Of a stretch of DNA of 8,210 nt, positions 6,296-8,210 are shown in pieces. Source of the stretch: JBEKHI01 sp050012355. Its GTDB lineage: Bacteria; Actinomycetota; Actinomycetes; Streptosporangiales; Streptosporangiaceae. Each line of letters starts with the position of its first letter. The first letter of the stretch is position 1. The notes beneath the pieces were generated by a model, which saw only the letters and a program-made list of their open reading frames with translations, was not told where the DNA came from and searched no databases. A program made the translations under genes and the position numbers. Location of the stretch: positions 1-8,210 of the forward strand of contig JBEKHI010000372.1 in the NCBI GenBank assembly GCA_050012355.1, given 5' to 3'.

Positions 6296-6316
6296 GGGGT
6301 TAGGGTGTGCGACCCC
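6296..6316 (-). terminator. Possible weak terminator after the DUF1003 gene
   Basis: The 76-bp gap between the transposase stop and the DUF1003 stop is relatively AT-rich near the element and holds no gene. GGGGT (6296-6300) can pair with ACCCC (6312-6316) around an 11-nt loop. Read on the minus strand, the stem is followed at a short distance by an A/T-rich tract (around 6265-6290). This is a small stem and only a suggestion. Confidence 0.25.
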
Positions 6317-6335
6317 GGGATAAGTGGGGCCAGTC

Positions 6336-6854
6336 CTATTGAGAGCCGTTTGGGGTGGGGGCTGGGGCCGGACCGTCCGCTACCAGCCTGGTGATCTGGG
6401 TGAGCGCGTCCTCGAGGTCGTGCCTGGTCAGCACTTCGTCGAGCGCGAGGCGGACGGCGGCGAGTTCGCGGGCTAGGTACTCGGTGTCGGCCTGAGTCCG
6501 GGCCGCCACCTCCCGGTCCCGCTCAATGCTGGCCCGGTCCCGGTCGTCCTGGCGGTTCTGCGCCAGGAGGATCAGGGGCGCCGCGTAGGCCGCCTGGGTC
6601 GAGAACGCCAGGTTCAGCAGGATGAACGGGTAAGGGTCCCAGTGATAGACCAAGCCGGCGGTGTTGAGGAAGATCCAGCCGATCACCAACACCGTCTGCG
6701 CCACCAGGAACTTGCCGGTGCCCATGAATCTGGCGATGGCCTCCGACATCCGCCCGAACGCGTCGGCGTCATACCTGGAGCCAATCGGCACCACGCCGCG
6801 CGGAACCGACAGATCGGTCCGGTCGCCGATCAAGCGGGAAGTTATCCGCGCCAT
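6336..6854 (-). CDS. DUF1003 family membrane protein
   Basis: Encodes 172 residues. The ATG (6854-6852) directly abuts the TAG of the upstream gene (6857-6855), so translation is probably coupled; an AGGGCGG-like ribosome site lies in the last codons of that gene. Two membrane helices are clear: about 48-68 (KFLVAQTVLVIGWIFLNTAGL) and about 76-98, which holds the family signature PFILLNLAFSTQAAYAAPLILLAQNRQ. Residues about 101-155 are highly charged and helical, probably a coiled coil (RDRASIERDREVAARTQADTE), followed by a Pro-rich end. Both termini are expected on the cytoplasmic side. DUF1003 has no established biochemical role. Its coupling to an MgtE_N-CBS gene points to a shared task, perhaps related to Mg2+ or nucleotide sensing at the membrane; that is inference. 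Confidence 0.9.
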   Translation of the reverse strand: MARITSRLIGDRTDLSVPRGVVPIGSRYDADAFGRMSEAIARFMGTGKFLVAQTVLVIGWIFLNTAGLVYHWDPYPFILLNLAFSTQAAYAAPLILLAQNRQDDRDRASIERDREVAARTQADTEYLARELAAVRLALDEVLTRHDLEDALTQITRLVADGPAPAPTPNGSQ

Positions 6855-8084
6855 CTATCCGCCCTTCTTACGCCAGTCTTCGGGGAGTATCCGGTCCAGC
6901 ACGTCGTCGACGGTGACGGCGCCGACCAGCCGGCCTTCCTCGTCACACACCGCCACGCTGACGAAGTTGTAGGTGGCGAGCCGTACCGCGAGTTCACGAT
7001 CGGACAGATCGGGACGGACGAAGAAACTTGCCTCGACGCAGTGGCCTATCTCGGCAGCGGGAGGCCGCCGGAGCAGCCGCTGGAATCCCACGCTCCCGAT
7101 GTAACGCCCGGTGGGGGTCGTCGTGGGAAGCTCGCACACGTACACCTGCGCCGCCGCGACCGGGGAGATCCGGGCGTCCCTGATCCGGGCCAGCACTTCG
7201 GCCACCGTCCGGTCCGGGCTGAAGACCAGGGGATCGGAGGTCATCAGGCCGCCCGCTGTCGCCGGGTCATAGTGCAGCAGCCGTCGCAGGTCCGCGGCCC
7301 GCCCGGAGTGCATCGCCGTCAGCAGCCGTTCACGCTGCTCGGGCGGCATCTCGGCCAGCAGGTCGGCGGCGTCGTCAGGCTGCATCGCCTGGACCACGTC
7401 CCGGCTGCGCTCGAACCCCAGGCTGGTCAGCAGCCGGACCTGGTCCGCTTCTGGCATCTCCTCCAGCAAGTCAGCGAGTTCCGCGTCGTCGAGTGCTTCC
7501 GCGAGCTGACTACGCCTGGCCGGTGGCAGGTTCTCGAACGTGGTCGCTAGGTCGGCTGGCTGCATTTCATGCAGGCTGGCGAGCTGGTCGGCCACCGGAT
7601 CCGCCTGGAATAGCTCCTGGCATTTGTTCCAGGGCACGATCGTCGGGCCGTGGCCACGGAGCATGTGATCGCGGCGGAGGGCGATATCGCTGACATCCCA
7701 CCCGCTTCGTTGCCGCTCGTGGGGCACGATAGCCACGTCGGCCACGGTTCCGGCCTCGGTGCGGCGTCCGTACAGCTCGGATCCGAGGATCACGCCGGGA
7801 CGCCGGGTGAACTCGGTCAGGTCGACCGTGCCGCCTGCCAGATGCGCTCCGTCCGCCGCGATCTCGGAGATCCGGCCGAAGCTCACGAAGATCCGCCGCC
7901 GCCGTATTTGCACCACCAACCCCAGAGCCCGGGGTGGATCGCCGCCCACGGCGGGCAGCAGCACCACATCGCGGATGCGGCCGAGCGCCAGGTCGTTGGA
8001 GTCCAGCAGCGGCCGCCCCTTGAGCCGGGAGGTGAATACCTGGCGGTCTTCCGAGCCGTCGTCATTCGAATCAGGCGTGGTCAC
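6855..8084 (-). CDS. PRC-barrel / MgtE N-terminal / CBS-domain protein without a channel domain
   Basis: Encodes 409 residues from GTG (8084-8082). The frame could extend 40 codons to ATG 8204, but the extra part lacks family features and would cross a likely promoter. Residues about 15-95 are a PRC-barrel (VFTSRLKGRPLLDSNDLALGRIRDVV); a second PRC-like stretch follows (about 98-125, GVILGSELYGRR). Residues about 165-275 are the MgtE N-terminal superhelix, with its repeats visible as LPPARRSQLAEAL, LLEEMPEADQVRLL and LLAEMPPEQRERLL. RRLLHYDPATAGGLMTSDPLVF leads into a CBS pair (about 279-338 and 345-402). In true MgtE channels these same domains sense Mg2+ and gate a C-terminal five-helix pore. 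That pore is absent here and no membrane segment is seen, so this is a soluble sensor-type protein, not a transporter. Its likely partner is the coupled DUF1003 membrane protein. Annotation as 'magnesium transporter' would be misleading. Confidence 0.9.
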   Translation of the reverse strand: MTTPDSNDDGSEDRQVFTSRLKGRPLLDSNDLALGRIRDVVLLPAVGGDPPRALGLVVQIRRRRIFVSFGRISEIAADGAHLAGGTVDLTEFTRRPGVILGSELYGRRTEAGTVADVAIVPHERQRSGWDVSDIALRRDHMLRGHGPTIVPWNKCQELFQADPVADQLASLHEMQPADLATTFENLPPARRSQLAEALDDAELADLLEEMPEADQVRLLTSLGFERSRDVVQAMQPDDAADLLAEMPPEQRERLLTAMHSGRAADLRRLLHYDPATAGGLMTSDPLVFSPDRTVAEVLARIRDARISPVAAAQVYVCELPTTTPTGRYIGSVGFQRLLRRPPAAEIGHCVEASFFVRPDLSDRELAVRLATYNFVSVAVCDEEGRLVGAVTVDDVLDRILPEDWRKKGG

Positions 8085-8090
8085 ACGACC

Positions 8091-8096
8091 ATTATG
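8091..8096 (-). promoter_or_regulatory. -10-like box giving a probable leaderless mRNA for the MgtE_N-CBS gene
   Basis: CATAAT on the minus strand (8096-8091) differs from TATAAT at one base, and its normal start point seven nucleotides downstream is the G of the GTG start codon (8084). No Shine-Dalgarno is present before the GTG. Leaderless messages are common in actinobacteria. I see no good -35 at 17-18 bp. The box is also the centre of an imperfect dyad (8086-8100, 6 of 7 pairs), which may be chance or an operator. Confidence 0.45.
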
Positions 8097-8162
8097 GTTG
8101 CCAGCCGCAACAGCCAGCGCGGAACACCGGGTGAATTCCAGCCCTCGCCCACCCACGCTCTC

Positions 8163-8189
8163 TGCTGGTCGATGTGACATCGACCGGCA
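8163..8189. promoter_or_regulatory. 27-bp dyad near the right edge (operator or hairpin)
   Basis: The core GGTCGATGTGACATCGACC (8167-8185) is a perfect 19-bp palindrome about a central G. Including flanks (8163-8189), 12 of 13 positions per half are complementary, the exception being a T-G wobble. It lies 79 bp upstream of the MgtE_N-CBS start, in a stretch without a gene. It could be an operator for a regulator, or the terminator or leader of a gene beyond the window. An ATG at 8203 (+) leaves too little sequence to call a divergent gene. Confidence 0.5.
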
Positions 8190-8210
8190 TAGAGCGCGGT
8201 CCATGCCACA

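Noticed and set aside
6642..7550. Plus-strand open frame opposite DUF1003 and the MgtE_N-CBS gene (302 codons)
   Set aside because: Spans antisense of two unrelated genes and has no domain pattern; a shadow of real coding sequence.
8085..8204. 40-residue N-terminal extension of the MgtE_N-CBS protein from ATG 8204
   Set aside because: The extension has no family features and would include a -10-like box and a 27-bp dyad; GTG 8084 fits the domain start better.
1..8210. tRNA, rRNA, CRISPR arrays, defence genes or a biosynthetic cluster
   Set aside because: No cloverleaf, spaced repeat array, nuclease/toxin pair or synthase gene could be recognised in either strand.

Overview
The window is GC-rich DNA from an actinomycete, probably a soil or environmental filamentous lineage. 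The reasons are strong G/C at third codon positions, several GTG starts, an IS4-type transposase of the kind common in Streptomyces relatives, and a DUF1003 gene paired with an MgtE_N/CBS gene, a pair I recall from actinobacteria. I cannot name the genus from sequence alone.

Layout, left to right. (1) Positions 1-1140 (+) hold the 3' end of a gene for a secreted, carbohydrate-binding type protein with the order discoidin - ASPM/SPD-2/Hydin-like Ig domain - discoidin. The two discoidin copies are recent enough to share long identical DNA stretches. (2) A very strong GC hairpin at 1145-1185 separates it from a convergent TetR-family repressor gene (1056-1787, -). The last ~40 codons of that repressor run through the hairpin and into the antisense of the discoidin gene. 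(3) A short divergent intergenic region (1788-1907) carries a perfect 14-bp palindrome, the probable repressor operator. (4) Downstream are two tightly spaced serine hydrolase genes: an alpha/beta-hydrolase (1908-2858) and a CocE/NonD-type hydrolase (2871-4481), 12 bp apart. TetR, operator and both hydrolases look like one self-regulated ester- or amide-hydrolysing cassette of unknown substrate. (5) A complete IS4-family insertion sequence (about 4634-6253) with 19-bp perfect terminal repeats sits between the end of the hydrolase operon and the end of the next, convergent operon. It has a long stem-loop over the region just before, or covering, its transposase start. (6) On the minus strand, a soluble PRC-barrel/MgtE_N/CBS protein gene (6855-8084) is followed with no gap (TAG directly abutting ATG) by a DUF1003 two-helix membrane protein gene (6336-6854). 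The first gene has a -10-like box placed so that the mRNA would be leaderless. Further upstream at the right edge is a 27-bp dyad.

Most of the window is ordinary accessory and housekeeping DNA. I do not see a defence system, biosynthetic cluster, CRISPR array or RNA gene. The items most worth a second look are the MgtE_N-CBS/DUF1003 pair as a possible split Mg2+- or nucleotide-responsive membrane system, the regulated two-hydrolase cassette (one hydrolase lacking the usual catalytic Asp), and the hairpin at the transposase start.
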